This document shows positions 35,801-47,047 of a DNA stretch of 64,000 nucleotides, one piece after another (positions within the stretch are counted from its first letter, which is position 1; each line of letters starts with the position of its first letter). A model generated the notes under the pieces. That model did no database searches, was not told where the DNA came from, and saw only the letters and a list, made by a program, of their open reading frames with translations. The translations under genes and the position numbers were made by a program. Source of the DNA: Echinarachnius parma (taxonomy: Eukaryota; Echinodermata; Echinoidea; Clypeasteroida; Echinarachniidae); assembly GCA_037951105.1 (NCBI GenBank), contig JBAMJV010000879.1, forward strand, positions 1 to 64,000, in the 5' to 3' direction.

Positions 35801-38800
35801 GTTTCATGTTGTTTCCATGGTAACTGCTCAGCCGAGTGAATCAAGCTAATCAGCTCTAGACATACGCCTCAAGGTCACACAGTTAATGGGGTGATGGGGA
35901 TTTTTCGATGCACAATAATTCTATATTGCTGCGTTCTATGTTCATCCTTTAAACAACCCACATAAATGATTCCTTATCTGCCATCTTCCTCCTCTAGTAA
36001 TGTATGTTGTCCTGTATTATGCCATTGTTATTTGCTGCTCTTTCTTCCCTCATCTCTCCCTCATGTTTCCCTCGTTTGATCTGTCATGTAACAACTTTGA
36101 TCTCATCATTTTGTGTTTCGATTCTCCAGGCATGTTGCTCGTTTTTTTTATCGCATTATTTTCTTCAAAGCGTTTAGTCCGCAAATGTATTTAATATTCT
36201 TTCCACTTCGCATTGCAGCCATTGCCATCATATGTGATGATTTCTTCGTGCCTTCGCTGGAGGTGATCTCCGAGACGCTTAACCTGTCCGAGGACGTAGC
36301 GGGCGCTACCTTTATGGCAGCAGGCTCGTCAGCTCCAGAGCTCTTCACCTCTGTGCTCGGAGTGGCCTTCGAGAGCGATGTCGGAGTCGGGACCATCGTG
36401 GGCTCAGCGGTCTTCAATATCCTCATCATTATCGCTCTCACAGCTGCACTTGCTGGACAGGTATAGTTTAAAGAATATCTTTTGGCAACTCTCTTTTTAT
36501 AAATGGATAGACTGAAGAACAAATAAATAGGGCGTTTTAATTGTCTTGGTTGTTATCATACATCCTTGTCCATCGCACCTTAAGCTGGGAGTGTCTTTGT
36601 TTTAAAGTTATATGCATACATTACACTTTTCGATCCAAATTGTGTACATGAGCAACGTCTCATTTGGGGAAGGAGGTTAGCTCAAGTTTGTTTCTTGAGA
36701 ACGTTGCATGAATGTACTATCAACATTCACTATTCCATTATGTCATGTCTTCCTATGTTCACATCTCGCCCCGATAGGTGCTGAATCTGGACTGGCGCCC
36801 TCTAGTGCGAGACAGCATCTTCTACGCGCTGTCCATCATGTGCTTCATCATCTTCTCGTGGGATGCGTATATCACGTGGTGGGAGTCGCTCATCCTCCTC
36901 CTGCTCTACGTGCTCTACCTCGTCCTCATGAAGGTCAACCCGTACATCATGGACAAGACTGAAAACATCACGTGGTAAGACTGATCACCAGAATCACATC
37001 ATAGATAATAAAGGGCTCATGTATACATCATATGTTACCATGATAACGGTCTATTCAAGTTTTCAGGTATGAAATCGTTTCTTGAAATGATTATGGTAGC
37101 GACGGGTTGTAAACAGTGTTATGTTTGTTTAAATGTTTGGCCTTTAAATGTTTGAAAGATACATGGCGCTACTCGATGTGTACAAGAGTTGTGAGTATCA
37201 ACACGGGATGTTTTGGCAAACTTCTAATTTAAATGCAAAAAGTGTAATGACAAGATTAACTTCCAAGTTCTATTTCTATTCCCACAGTGGAGGATTTTGC
37301 CGCAACTCTGTGTCTCCCGCCGACCCGGAGGCAGCCGAGGTGGTCGCTACTACCAACCCCGTAGCCACCGCCCCTCCTGTCGCTCCTACTGGGACGGATG
37401 AGGTAGACAACGTCAATGCATTGCCCAGAAAACTACCCCCTCTAGAGAAGCCAAATGAACTGGTAAGAAACATTTATTTTCCCTTTTTAAACACATCACT
37501 ATTTTGTTTTTGAAAAGCTTTCTTGCAGTTCTTTAGAAAAAGAATACAGAAAACTTAACCTTTTTGAAATTCTTATCATATGCTAATTGCAAGATCAACA
37601 TTCTGGAAATGAAAATATTCTTCATTGTTTGATGGCGCGTTTTCTCAACATTCTTTAAAATTCCTTAAAATTGAAAGTATGTTTGCGTGCTCCAGTTCAT
37701 GTGTTTAATTTATTTAAAATGTGAAATGTTATCCCTTTTCCCCCATTTATAGGACCGGAAAATTTCTACGTTGTCTAGCGCATCTCAGTCTCTGGCCGTG
37801 CCGCACTCCAAACATATTTTCCACCATTACAAACATGGGGAACTTTCCTCGAACTTCGTAAGTATTTAACATTGATTTGGTTGTTTCAAATGTTTCCTTC
37901 TGTTATAATACTTGATTACTTTGCTTATTACATTCTATTATTATATACCCATAATTTACAATGATAACAGGTTTGAATTATACAGATAATAGTTGGTTAC
38001 CAAAAAATCATCACGTTGGGTAGTAAATCGATATCATCAGGATTAAAGGGGTAGTTTAGTTTTGGTAAGGCTCAACTTTAGTAACCAAACATGGACAGTA
38101 ACATTATAAAACCAATAGTTTTAACTCCACCATGCTCGAAAGGTATACAAAATTACAAACGACTAAGTAAAAAGCCCGTTATCATTAAAAAAAGAGCCAT
38201 TAAAACTCAAGAGGGTGCTCTCTAAAAAGGCATTAGTTTCAACCATTTTTCATACAAAATTATGCATGTGATGTTTTATTGAAATAATGATTAAATAGAG
38301 AGATCATCAACAACTATTTTAGAAAGGCTTTTGAAAATTGCTGAAAAAGTGCAAGCATTTTTTTAATTTTTTTGAAAAATTCATTTAATTATTTGGGCCC
38401 CAAATAATTATTAGTTCAGATATATTTATTGATATTTCAGCCGTTTCTGGGCCGATTTTGATCAAATAAAGTTTATTCTGCCATTAAAATTTCATGTTCT
38501 CGCAAATTCGACACTCAGTTTTTCATTACCTCACAAAAAAAATGTGATGTGCAGCGCCCTCTCTACCAAAACTAAACTACCCCTTTAAGATGTCGGTATA
38601 ATAAGAATGTACTAGCCACTAACAATGTTTAGAGAGCAAAACAGACACAATACTATATCATATCACATTATTCTCTACTCTGCGGCTTGCATCCTTAAAG
38701 TGACATTTCTGAGTCTTAGCATTTAAGTAAACATGAGATAAATTATTCCGTAACTATAATAATTGTATAATAATGACAATAATCGATATGCCATTAATAT

Positions 38801-41641
38801 TGTTTGTTTATTTTTCTCAATCCAAACCTTTATTCTCTAAACCTGTCCTTTTTATCATTTGCACGTTTCATTACCTATTTCATCATATTCTTTGAATCTT
38901 TCCACACTTTATATTTGTGTTTATTTCCGGCACATCTATGTCTATGTTTTCAACTTTTACCCTAACTTGCGCTATGGGATAACCGCATTTATATCTTTTG
39001 AAATTGAACGATTTCGATAAAACAACAACGCTTGAAATTGCGCGTTTGATTAACCGATCAGACGTCATCTACGTATGATCTCAAAAAGCTTGCTCACGAT
39101 TCAGAGAGTAGAAGCGGGTCCCGCCCCGTGAGTCGAGAAGCGCATGCGCAGTCCCGCCAAAACTCACAAACATCACTCATTCCAAGCAACAACGTGAACG
39201 GGGATGCGAACATCCCTATGACTAGGGTCAATGGTAACGCGAACCATGACACCTCCAACAATAACAACAACGATGCCTTCACCTCGATTGTGATCAACCG
39301 AAACGGAAATGCCCGGATGAAGGACGACCTGGTAGTGGGTGATGTGGAGAGTTTAGGCGGTGATAGTCAGGTAGACTTTGGTAGTCAGACACAGCTGCTC
39401 AATGTGCCTGGTAACCGGGCCGTTCTAGACTCTGACTCGGGCATCCACAGCGCGCAGGGTAACACACCTGTCCCCCCTGTCCCCCCTAATGCACCCTCCT
39501 CTTCTGACCCCCTTGATTCCTCTGACCCAAAGAGACGCATGTCCTTCCTCATCGACGGGATGCACAGCCACCACCACCACGAACATCACGAAGAGGGCGT
39601 GCCTGGAGAAGATACGAAGGTAGGAACAAAACCTCTATGTTTTCACCTCACTGAGTTAATTTGAAGAAGGACATTGAAGTTTGTCTCAATGCCTTTGATA
39701 GCAAGTCTTCCATGTAATTATTATTTATAAAAAAGGCCTTCAACGAAGACAATTTCGTTACATGAGAATGTTTGAGGCATGTTGGCAAAATTTTAAACAA
39801 AGAAATTCACTCTGATCTCACCTTATCACCAGATCACTAAATAAAATGATGGTCGTGTACACGAACAAAAAAAACAATAAGCACGAGTTAATTTAGCCAA
39901 TTGCTGCCTCGTTTGTTTGTTAGGACGGCGATAAAAAGGACGTTGAGTCTGAAGACGAGGAGGAGCCTATGCTGCGCCCCTTCCCCTGCCTGCCTGCCAT
40001 CAACATGTACTACCCTGACAGAGAGATCCTCGACGGCAAGTGTGGCTGCATGCGCTATGGACTCAAGTGGCTGCTCTTCATCCTTAGCTTCCCCTTCATG
40101 TGTGCTTTCACCTGGACCATCCCCAACTGCGGCCTGCCACACCTCAGGTATGATAAACATAGACATCCAAACTTGCTAGTTTGAATGGTTGATTAGTAGA
40201 TTAGTTGATCCTTAATGGTATGATAGCAGTAGTTGTGTGGTCTTCATCCTCGGCTTCCCCTTCATGCGTGTCATGTGTGCTTTCACCTGGACCATCCCCA
40301 ACTGCGGCCTGCCACACCTCAGGTATGATAAACATAGACATCCAAACTTGCTAGTTTGAATGGTTGATTAGTAGATTAGTTGATCCTTACTGGTATGATA
40401 GGAGCAGTGGCGTAGCTACGGGGGGGGGGGGGGGGGCACGGGGGGGCACGTGCCCCCCCAATCGTTTGGCAAAAAAAACAAAACAAAAAAAATGACGACC
40501 CGATATGAAGCCAAATGTGTCTACAATGTATATCATTCATTATTATCACGTTTTATTTAATGTGTGATAATAATCATTATCAACGATAATAACCAAGAAC
40601 ATAACAGTCGTTCCCTAGTACTAGCAATAACGCACCTATATCAGTTTGAAGAATCCTTCCAATATAGCGCCTTATGCAAATTTTCAGTCCCGTGCGCGAG
40701 GTCGACGCTCACCGCATTTCAGAAGACATAGAGCGCCTATAGGCCTAACAAACTTCCTAGCATGGTAAATCGTTTATCATACCAAGAGCCCTTTTAGGAT
40801 CTTGAATCTGCCTCCCGCTTTTATAGATAATTTTGACGCCTTCATGCAGGCTATAAAGGCGCATAGCTGCACTACGTAGTCCTAAATGTCTAGGTAAAGA
40901 CAAACTTCTTTTTACTAATTTCTTCACTCCAAATGCACCCGTTCCATTAATTCATGATGCATAATCTAGGCATAATTATTGTTGATGATCATGATTGAAG
41001 GAGCACCAGTCATCTTCTTCAGAGTCGATATCTGCATCAGTTGAGCATAGGCCAACTGAAACTAATTCAAGGGACCCGAGCATAGCTGTGTTTTTTTTAG
41101 TTTGAAAAGGACTGTAAATCTTATTATCCAATCTTATTATCCAATTTCCTTTCATGGTATGCACCAAATTGTATTATTTCAAGTACAAATTTGAAAAAGC
41201 TCCCTACCGTGGGAGGGGGGACACCCCCCTCCCACACCGTCCCCCCCTCGGGCTTGGTCGCTCCGCTCCCTCGCAGCTGTGCCCCCCCAATCACTTGACC
41301 CTCGCTACGCCACTGGATAGGAGTAGTTGTGTGGTCTTCATCCTCGGCTTCCCCTTCATGCGTGTCATGTGTGCTTTCACCTGGACCATCCCCAATTGCG
41401 GCCTGCCACACCTCAGGTATGATAAACATAGACATCCAACATTGCTAGTATGAATGGTTGATTAGTAGATTAGTTGATCCTTACTGGTATAGGATAGGAG
41501 TAGTTGTGTGGTCTTCATCCTCGGCTTCCCCTTCATGCATGTCATGTGTGCTTTCACCTGGACCATCCCCAACTGCGGCCTGCCACATCTCAGTTAGTCA
41601 GGTAAATCAACAAAAAGTATGAACGGTTGACTGGTATATTT

Positions 41642-41675
<34 letters not shown>

Positions 41676-41678
41676 GTG

Positions 41679-41727
<49 letters not shown>

Positions 41728-44700
41728 CCATGTTGATATAAAAGGGCTAGTTGCGTGCTGTTCCTCCTAGGCCACACGTTCATGTGTGCTTTACACCATG
41801 ACAGAACTAATTTTGTATGGCCCCCCGAGATACCACCAACAGACACCTCCTATTATACATAACCGATACTCTGTATGAGTGATGTTTCGGATGACGATTA
41901 GACGGACTGAGCTAATTGCGTGGTGCTCATTTGTAACTTCCAATTAATGCATGTGCTATCAAATGTACAATGGTCGACAGTACTTAGTCAACCTCGCATG
42001 AGATGCGAGACAAACAACCTCTTAGCATATTATATACTATTCGTCGATGGTGCAGAGATGAGCCACTTCTCTTAACATTTTCAGCCCTTTGTGGTGGTTA
42101 GGAACCCGTTAGGAACCAAAACTATTTCAACTTGCAGTGGAATGTTTGATGGTCAGGGTTGTATGGATGCATGGTTTAATATTTCATTTTCTGATGTCCA
42201 ATGTTATTGCTATATTTTAAGGATACATGTCGATCAATTGAATCATTCTGGTTATTGATTTATGAATTGATGAAAGAAGAAATATTTTATTGGAAACGGG
42301 AGTAAACGGGTATTGTTGATGATTTACTCGGAAAGTCATTGATGAATAATAAATATCTTGATTGACCGTTTGAACATTTGATTCAATTTTGATGACCCAA
42401 CAGGAAGTACTACCTCGCTTCGTTCACCCTGTCGATCGTGTGGATCGCTGCTCTCAGCTTCGCCATGGTGACCCTCGTCATCAAGGCTGGTTGCATCCTT
42501 GGCGTCAACGAATTCACCATGGGCCTCGTCATCGTCGCAGTCGGGACTAGCGTACCGGTGAGTGGAGGGGACTTAGAAGGAGTGGTAGTGGTAACAGCGC
42601 ATAGGGACATGCAATTGTGCTTATGTGATATGCGCTAAGTTGCAGTGCTAATTCATCCATTATAGAGATATTATACAGTATTTTATCCACTATAAAGTTA
42701 ATCTATCAAAGATCCGCAAAGTGATGCTCTATTTGCTAGAATGTTTGTATCAGAAGGCGCATGGTATACCTCGGAGGTTTGAACAGCATGGGGCAGTGAA
42801 GCCCCTTCTCTTGTAACAAAATCGATCTCTACAGAAAGACTTGGTTATTTAGAATCACATTAAGCATGTTAAGTAGATATACACACCCACCATTATCAGT
42901 CTAGTGCAACGGAAATAACATGATAATATTTGCTGACTGATTGTTGCTCGATTGTTTTACCAGGACGCTCTGAGCTCGATCCTGGTGGCCAGGGATGGAT
43001 ACGGTGACATGGCCGTCTCCAACGCCATCGGATCAAACGTCTTCGACATCGATCTCGGGATAGGCCTCCCCTTCCTCATCCGCACCCTCATCAACGGGTC
43101 CAAAATGGCACTCTTCAACGAAGAGAACATGGTAATCTTATTTTGAGGGAAATTCTATATATATCTCGGCATGACTTTTAATCAATATAAATGTTATATC
43201 ATCTTCTTGAGCAATGTCTAGGATAATCCTTTTGGCCCGCTTATTATCCGAGTGCCCTATCACATTGCCCCTTGCATTATTTAATTGAATTAAAACTTCT
43301 TTTTTTTTTTTACCACATGCAGATAATGTACAGCTGTCTATTTTACGCTATACAGGGTGGCCCAAAAAAAACGGAACGGGGCACTTCCCAAAATATAATA
43401 CCACAATGTTTATGTTCATCGGATAGGGTGTCCTTTCCAATGAAAAACGATACCAAGAACAGTAATTTTGGTCAGGTCGTTTTTGTTTAAGGACACAGTG
43501 AGTGAGACCATGTCAGGTGCCGATTTATGTCGATTTCGACCTAGTCAATGCCAGTTTAACCGCACTCCTTGCCCGTAATACCATTCAGCGACCCCCGGGG
43601 GGGGGGGGGGGTACTCAGATTATAGTCGGACGGGGGTGTGCGGCTGAGACCTCCAAACCCATACCCACATCTAAGGGTCCTTTTGCGAAAAATGGACCCA
43701 TGTCTGAGGATTTTTTTTCGCCTGCGGCGCTTGTTTTGGGTGTATTTCCCGCAAAATTTGTGGTTTTAAGTTAGCGAGCGTAGCGAGCTTGAACATTTTT
43801 GCAATTTCACATCGGCAAATCCCAAAATCCGGTATAAAAAAGGGGAAATATGAAAAAAGGGACCCATGTCTAAGGATTTTTTTGATGAAAAGGGGACCCA
43901 TATGTCTAAGGATCTTTCTTGAAAAAGTCACCCTTCCCAGCGGCACATCCCCGTATACCCAATATACGTGAGTACCCCCCCCCCCCCCCCCCCGGGCAGC
44001 GACCAGGCCCATTCTCTCGGCACACGACTGAGTGCACACTAACAATAGTGCGCGATGCTCAACGATATGAACGGCGGTTCGTGCAATTCATTAAGCGCTG
44101 GCTCAATACAAATTGACAAAAAAGAGAACCTGACATGGTGTCACTCACAGGGCCCTAAAACAAAAACTACACGACCAAATTGACTGTTCTTGGTATCGTT
44201 GTTCATTTGAAAAGACACTCTATCCGATGGACATAATACATGTGCTACTTTATTTTGGGAAGTGCCCCGTTCCGTTTTTTTTGGGCCACCCTGTATAAAT
44301 AAACTGTTTGTGCGTACAATAAGAATTAATTTGACATTTAAACTACATATACAACTGTTCAAACTTTACAAAATATAATAAGATAATACAAATACAATGC
44401 GAAGCAGGACATAGTCATGTTTATGATTTAAATTACAAAGGAACTAATGCAATGGCCAAGGCTCTCTGGGAAATGACGTTTGATTGCAATGTGCTCTAAC
44501 TTGCTCCTAACATCAAATAAAAACATAACAAAGTATACACAATATGCCTTTGCATATCTATGTCATATTAATAACGAATGTCATTGTTGGTTGTTCCTGC
44601 AGATTCGCTTTGACGCAGGTTATTACCAGCCGCTGGCCCCACATCCCAAGTTCGGCTTCATCCTCCTCATCATCCTCGCTCTCGCCATCATTTCTTTCAC

Positions 44701-44812
44701 CGCGGTCCGCTTCCGCCTCAACGCCGCCATCGGCGTTATTTTCGCCACCATGTACGTCATCTTTCTCGCCTACGCCTTCATACAGGAGCTCGTGTGCGAC
44801 GGCACGTGCTGA
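29644..44812 (+). CDS. K+-dependent Na+/Ca2+ exchanger (SLC24/NCKX family), 11 coding exons, 787 aa
   Basis: Antiporter predicted to move Ca2+ (with K+) out of the cytosol in exchange for Na+ across a plasma or organelle membrane. I joined eleven exons by GT-AG sites; all phases agree and the frame stays open for 788 codons. Seen: an N-terminal hydrophobic segment (about 47-68), a sequon at Asn87, a membrane segment (about 108-125), the [10 protein letters not shown] signature (131-140), alpha-1 repeat with [10 protein letters not shown] (161-170, Glu166), the WWES segment in exon 4, a roughly 300-residue hydrophilic loop, then alpha-2 with GTSVPD ending at Asp663 and SNVFD ending at Asp690. 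In NCKX2 the equivalent residues are Glu188, Asp548 and Asp575; the last confers K+ dependence, and the 27-residue spacing between the two Asp is kept. I infer a working K+-dependent exchanger. The loop resembles nothing I recognise. I cannot say which vertebrate NCKX it is closest to; the alpha-2 wording looks more NCKX3/4-like than NCKX1/2-like. The gene converges with the TNF gene. Confidence 0.93.
33413..33572. repeat. (CAT)n microsatellite, interrupted
   Basis: Low-complexity CAT/CAC run in exchanger intron 1; the His-rich frame is an artefact. Confidence 0.95.
33654..33745. repeat. 46-bp direct duplication
   Basis: Two copies of a unit starting TTACGTTATCGTCTAAAACA. Confidence 0.93.
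34553..34699 (+). CDS. Exchanger exon 2
   Basis: Phase 1 in and out. Encodes residues 77-125: a short extracytosolic segment with sequon Asn87-Glu-Thr, a Trp/Cys pair, then a strongly hydrophobic span leading into alpha-1. Acceptor TTTCCAG, donor ATAG|GTAAG. Confidence 0.85.
34700..36218 (+). other. Exchanger intron 2
   Basis: AT-rich intron of 1.5 kb. No repeat family or coding exon recognised. The region 36000-36200 has open frames only because of low complexity. Confidence 0.6.
36219..36460 (+). CDS. Exchanger exon 3, alpha-1 repeat
   Basis: Residues 126-206. Contains [30 protein letters not shown] with the cation-binding Glu166, and the glycine-rich [15 protein letters not shown]. This is the most conserved part of the family and gives the identification. 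Phase 1 in, phase 0 out; donor GGACAG|GTATAG. Confidence 0.97.
36778..36974 (+). CDS. Exchanger exon 4
   Basis: Residues 207-271 plus part of Cys272. Two hydrophobic spans around the WWES family signature, ending in the LMKVNPYIM turn that enters the cytosolic loop. Codon use is GC-rich compared with the flanking introns. Donor ACGTG|GTAAGA, phase 2. Confidence 0.95.
37288..37462 (+). CDS. Exchanger exon 5, cytosolic loop
   Basis: Residues 273-330. Ala/Pro/Thr/Val-rich and not family-conserved, but the acceptor CCCACAG, donor CTG|GTAAGA and phases fit the neighbouring exons. Confidence 0.8.
37753..37857 (+). CDS. Exchanger exon 6, cytosolic loop
   Basis: Thirty-five codons (residues 331-365), phase 0 on both sides, Ser-rich then His-rich. 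Acceptor TTTATAG, donor TTC|GTAAGT. Being a multiple of three it could be skipped without a frameshift. Confidence 0.78.
38043..38588. mobile_element. TTAA-ended MITE, copy 2 (exchanger intron 6)
   Basis: Same family and orientation as 10041-10583, including the AGCGCCCTCTCTACC stretch next to the right end. Confidence 0.87.
39107..39619 (+). CDS. Exchanger exon 7, large cytosolic loop exon
   Basis: Residues 366-536: Asn/Ser/Asp-rich, probably disordered, with a His cluster near its end. The acceptor region reads CAGAGAG. Using the first AG (exon from 39105) gives an immediate stop after CCCG in phase 0, so I place the start at 39107. Donor ACGAAG|GTAGG. Exact start uncertain by a few bases. 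Confidence 0.78.
39924..40147 (+). CDS. Exchanger exon 8
   Basis: Residues 537-610 plus two bases of Arg611. An acidic run, then a Cys-containing segment, then the first hydrophobic span of the C-terminal half, ending [13 protein letters not shown]. Its 3' half and donor (CTCAG|GTATGA) are duplicated several times in the following intron. Confidence 0.93.
40238..40404 (+). pseudogene. Tandem copy 2 of the exon-8 3' half plus donor
   Basis: About 85 bp of exon sequence are nearly identical to 40060-40147 but carry a 6-bp in-frame insertion after the TTCATG. Donor GTATGA and about 80 bp of intron are copied too. The frame is open, but no polypyrimidine/AG acceptor of reasonable quality precedes it, so I treat it as a pseudo-exon. 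Confidence 0.8.
40397..41323. mobile_element. 911-bp hAT-like non-autonomous element with 8-bp target duplication
   Basis: Element 40405-41315 begins CAGTGGCGTAGC and ends GCTACGCCACTG, flanked on both sides by GATAGGAG (40397-40404 and 41316-41323). Terminal CAG..CTG plus an 8-bp duplication is the hAT pattern. Poly-G runs lie just inside the left end. No transposase reading frame is visible. It inserted inside the duplicated exon-8 segment. Confidence 0.88.
41316..41496 (+). pseudogene. Tandem copy 3 of the exon-8 3' half plus donor
   Basis: Same structure as copy 2, including the 6-bp insertion and intact donor. It is separated from copy 2 only by the hAT-like element. Confidence 0.8.
41497..41595 (+). 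pseudogene. Tandem copy 4 of the exon-8 3' half, donor altered
   Basis: Matches copies 2 and 3 but the donor position reads CAGTTAGT instead of CAGGTATG. Two shorter, strongly decayed matches follow near 41746-41800 and 41910-41975. Confidence 0.72.
41645..41727. repeat. (GATT)n microsatellite
   Basis: Tetranucleotide run with one interruption, in exchanger intron 8. Confidence 0.95.
42404..42557 (+). CDS. Exchanger exon 9
   Basis: Residues 612-662 after the split Arg611. Two hydrophobic spans, then [19 protein letters not shown], the start of alpha-2. Acceptor CCAACAG, donor CCG|GTGAGT, phase 0 out. Confidence 0.95.
42585..42640 (+). repeat. SINE 3'-tail fragment
   Basis: The stretch containing ACAGCGCATAGGGACATGCA and GATATGCGCTAA matches the tail of the SINE at 61609-61905. 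It starts less than 30 bp after the exon-9 donor. Confidence 0.6.
42964..43131 (+). CDS. Exchanger exon 10, alpha-2 repeat
   Basis: Residues 663-718. Starts with the cation-binding Asp663, then [15 protein letters not shown] and SNVFD with Asp690, the residue position linked to K+ dependence. Phase 0 on both sides; donor ATG|GTAATC is slightly weak. Confidence 0.97.
43351..44295. mobile_element. Mariner-like MITE, TA target duplication
   Basis: Element 43353-44293 has imperfect terminal inverted repeats of roughly 150-180 bp starting CAGGGTGGCCCAAAAAAAAC, flanked by TA on both sides. This is the Tc1/mariner pattern. No transposase frame. A second element is nested inside (43594-43996). Confidence 0.82.
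43586..44004. mobile_element. MITE nested in the mariner-like MITE, 8-bp target duplication
   Basis: Element 43594-43996 begins CCCGGGG and ends CCCCGGG, with poly-G then GTACTCA mirrored by TGAGTAC then poly-C. CAGCGACC flanks both sides (43586-43593 and 43997-44004). Internally a phrase like GGACCCATGTCTAAGGA is repeated three times. Confidence 0.83.
44603..44812 (+). CDS. Exchanger exon 11 (last coding exon)
   Basis: Residues 719-787, stop TGA at 44810. Two hydrophobic spans and a short Cys-containing tail (CDGTC). Acceptor TTCCTGCAG, phase 0. Confidence 0.95.
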   Translation: MRFDAGYYQPLAPHPKFGFILLIILALAIISFTAVRFRLNAAIGVIFATMYVIFLAYAFIQELVCDGTC

Positions 44813-46525
44813 CATCGCCAGCAAATTAAGCAACAACTTTGAATTAACAACAACAACAACAACGAGGTTTCAAACATTAATTGTAGAATGAAAGAATATA
44901 CACGAAATAGAACTTTTGATATTTCAAGAAAGGAACTGATTTGATAGGTATGACATGCAGCAGTGCCCATCGGTCGAAAATCAATGTTAATTGTTGAAAC
45001 AAATTGCAGCAAAATTGCGTCGTTAAGGAAGATTATATCGAAAAACAATGCAATATTATTTATAAATGTAATTGGTACAAAAAAGCATAAATTGTGTTAT
45101 TTAAGTAAGGAATTATGAATTCAGATTGACACTGGTAGGAATCAGCTTTTAGGAGCAACCGATCCGTTAACATTTCTCTTTGATCAATGAGCATATTAAA
45201 ACAACAACAACGAAGTAACAGAAAAGTAGCGAGTTTTATAAATAATAATGTAATTTAAAAATTAATCATGCAAGTTAATATTCGTTTAACGTAATGATGA
45301 ATTATTAAAGAAACAGGAGAAGCATACAAAGCCCCTATATATGTGATTTACATGTATGAGTGAGATTAGACAATTTCTGTCTCTATGCGTTTGTGTAACC
45401 ATGGTTACAAACAATGAGTAGGTGATGCGTCTGCTTACGACGCTCATTTTCATTATTTATATTTTGTTAAGTGTAACATGTTGATAATTATCATATTCGA
45501 AGCAATAATTTTCGCGATTCGTCTTCACTAGTTATAGTTCAAACATCATTGATACAAATGCAGGTGTGTTTGATAGTTTAGTTGTAAAATAATAATGAAC
45601 GATAAAATGTTTGGTATCATTGCAAAATTAGCAGATTTATTTGACATCTTGCCATACCACGCCGAGTGACATGCAGTAGCTGGGTGATGATTGAAGCCGT
45701 CCACGTAGTCTAAGAACAAGTATTATTCAGACCTATCCCAGAGGAGTCACTATTAGCACATCACGTGACCCCTAGGTAGATACATAACAGTCAACCGTGT
45801 CATGCGGTCTGGTCATATTAGCCTATCAGATCAAATTCAGTCTTGTCTAGGAAGACATGATACAAATCTGTAATAATGTGTCTAATTTGTTAATTTGACA
45901 ACCCAGCTGCAATTCTTATAGCGCAAAAGTGCAATTATATGGCGGCGAGATTTCCGAGAAAACTTGACATTTGATATTAATTTTGGCAGGGTCATGGTGA
46001 ATTAGGGTAATGAGTTATAGTTATGAACGCATTTGTATATTTCATACACTGTCATTATACACTGGTCGTATGTCAAATTCAAATGGAGTTTTATTGTTTG
46101 GATTTATTTAGGACCACAAACTCACATTGTATCTCACAAGTCTATTAATATACTGCAATGTTTTGATACTTTTTTTAAAGCATTTTATTGACTGCGGTTG
46201 TATGGAAGCCTATTCCTGATTACATAATATAAGCTATAAAATCATATTTTATTGTGTTAGTCTGCCTGATGTGTGTGATTGTACAGGGGAATACAAACGT
46301 TTAACAGATGTGTGTATAAATGTGATTTTAAGTGAATGTACAAAGCATTGTATAGTCTGAAAAAAAGGTGACTTATGTGTAAATATTTGCAAAGTGTACA
46401 AAATAATGTCCCTTTTCTTTTGAGTTCCTTCGCACAAACTCTGCCTCCTTGTCTATTGATTCACTCTTTCAGCTGCAAACAGCACGTAACTTATTTTCTA
46501 ATAAAGGTTTGAGACGTTATCTTAC
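44813..46525 (+). other. Probable 3' UTR of the exchanger gene
   Basis: AT-rich non-coding stretch after the stop with no repeat family until 46588. AATAAA at 46500-46505 is a good poly(A) signal candidate. Earlier cleavage is possible; the UTR length is inference. Confidence 0.45.
46500..46505 (+). terminator. Candidate poly(A) signal AATAAA
   Basis: Canonical hexamer 1.7 kb after the exchanger stop codon, followed by T/G-rich sequence. Confidence 0.4.
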
Positions 46526-46587
46526 TCTGACTGATTGATTGTTTGATTATTTCTACTTGGCTCGAGTCTACTCATTGTTCAGAATTT

Positions 46588-46975
46588 AAAGGGATGGTTC
46601 AGTTTTTGTTTTAGAGGGCGCTTCGAAAAAAAGAAAAAAAGTTGTGTGAGGTATTGAAAATTGAGTTCAAAATTTGAAAGAACACACAATTTTAAGAAAC
46701 TGCTGAAATGATCCGATCGGAATAAATGTTGGGGACCAACTTTTATTCAGTGATTTAAGAAAATGATTCAAAATCCTATATTTTTGATAGTATATAAATA
46801 TACCAAAAGTGTTTTCAAATTGTTTTTGATGATCTCTCTATTTAATAATCATTTTAACCAAACATCATTCTAATTTTCAATAAAAAAAGTTGTACAAAAT
46901 TGGGATGTCTAGAGGGCGCCCTTTTGAGCTAACGGCTGCTCTTTGAATGACAACAGCCCTGTAACTTGACCGTTT
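46588..46975. mobile_element. TTAA-ended MITE, diverged and truncated
   Basis: Starts TTAAAGGGATGGTTCAG with GAGGGCGCTTCG, opposite orientation to copies 1 and 2. Truncated where the 700-bp module begins. Confidence 0.7.
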
Positions 46976-47047
46976 ATATACAACTAACGAATGGGCTTCT
47001 TGTGATAGTATACAACTAACGAATGGGCTTCTTGTGATAGTCAAATT

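Noticed and set aside
40238..41595. Mutually exclusive alternative copies of exchanger exon 8
   Set aside because: Copies include only the 3' half of the exon and lack a credible acceptor; left as pseudo-exons pending transcript data.
43502..43774. 90-codon frame across poly-G
   Set aside because: Spans the junction of two nested MITEs and a homopolymer.
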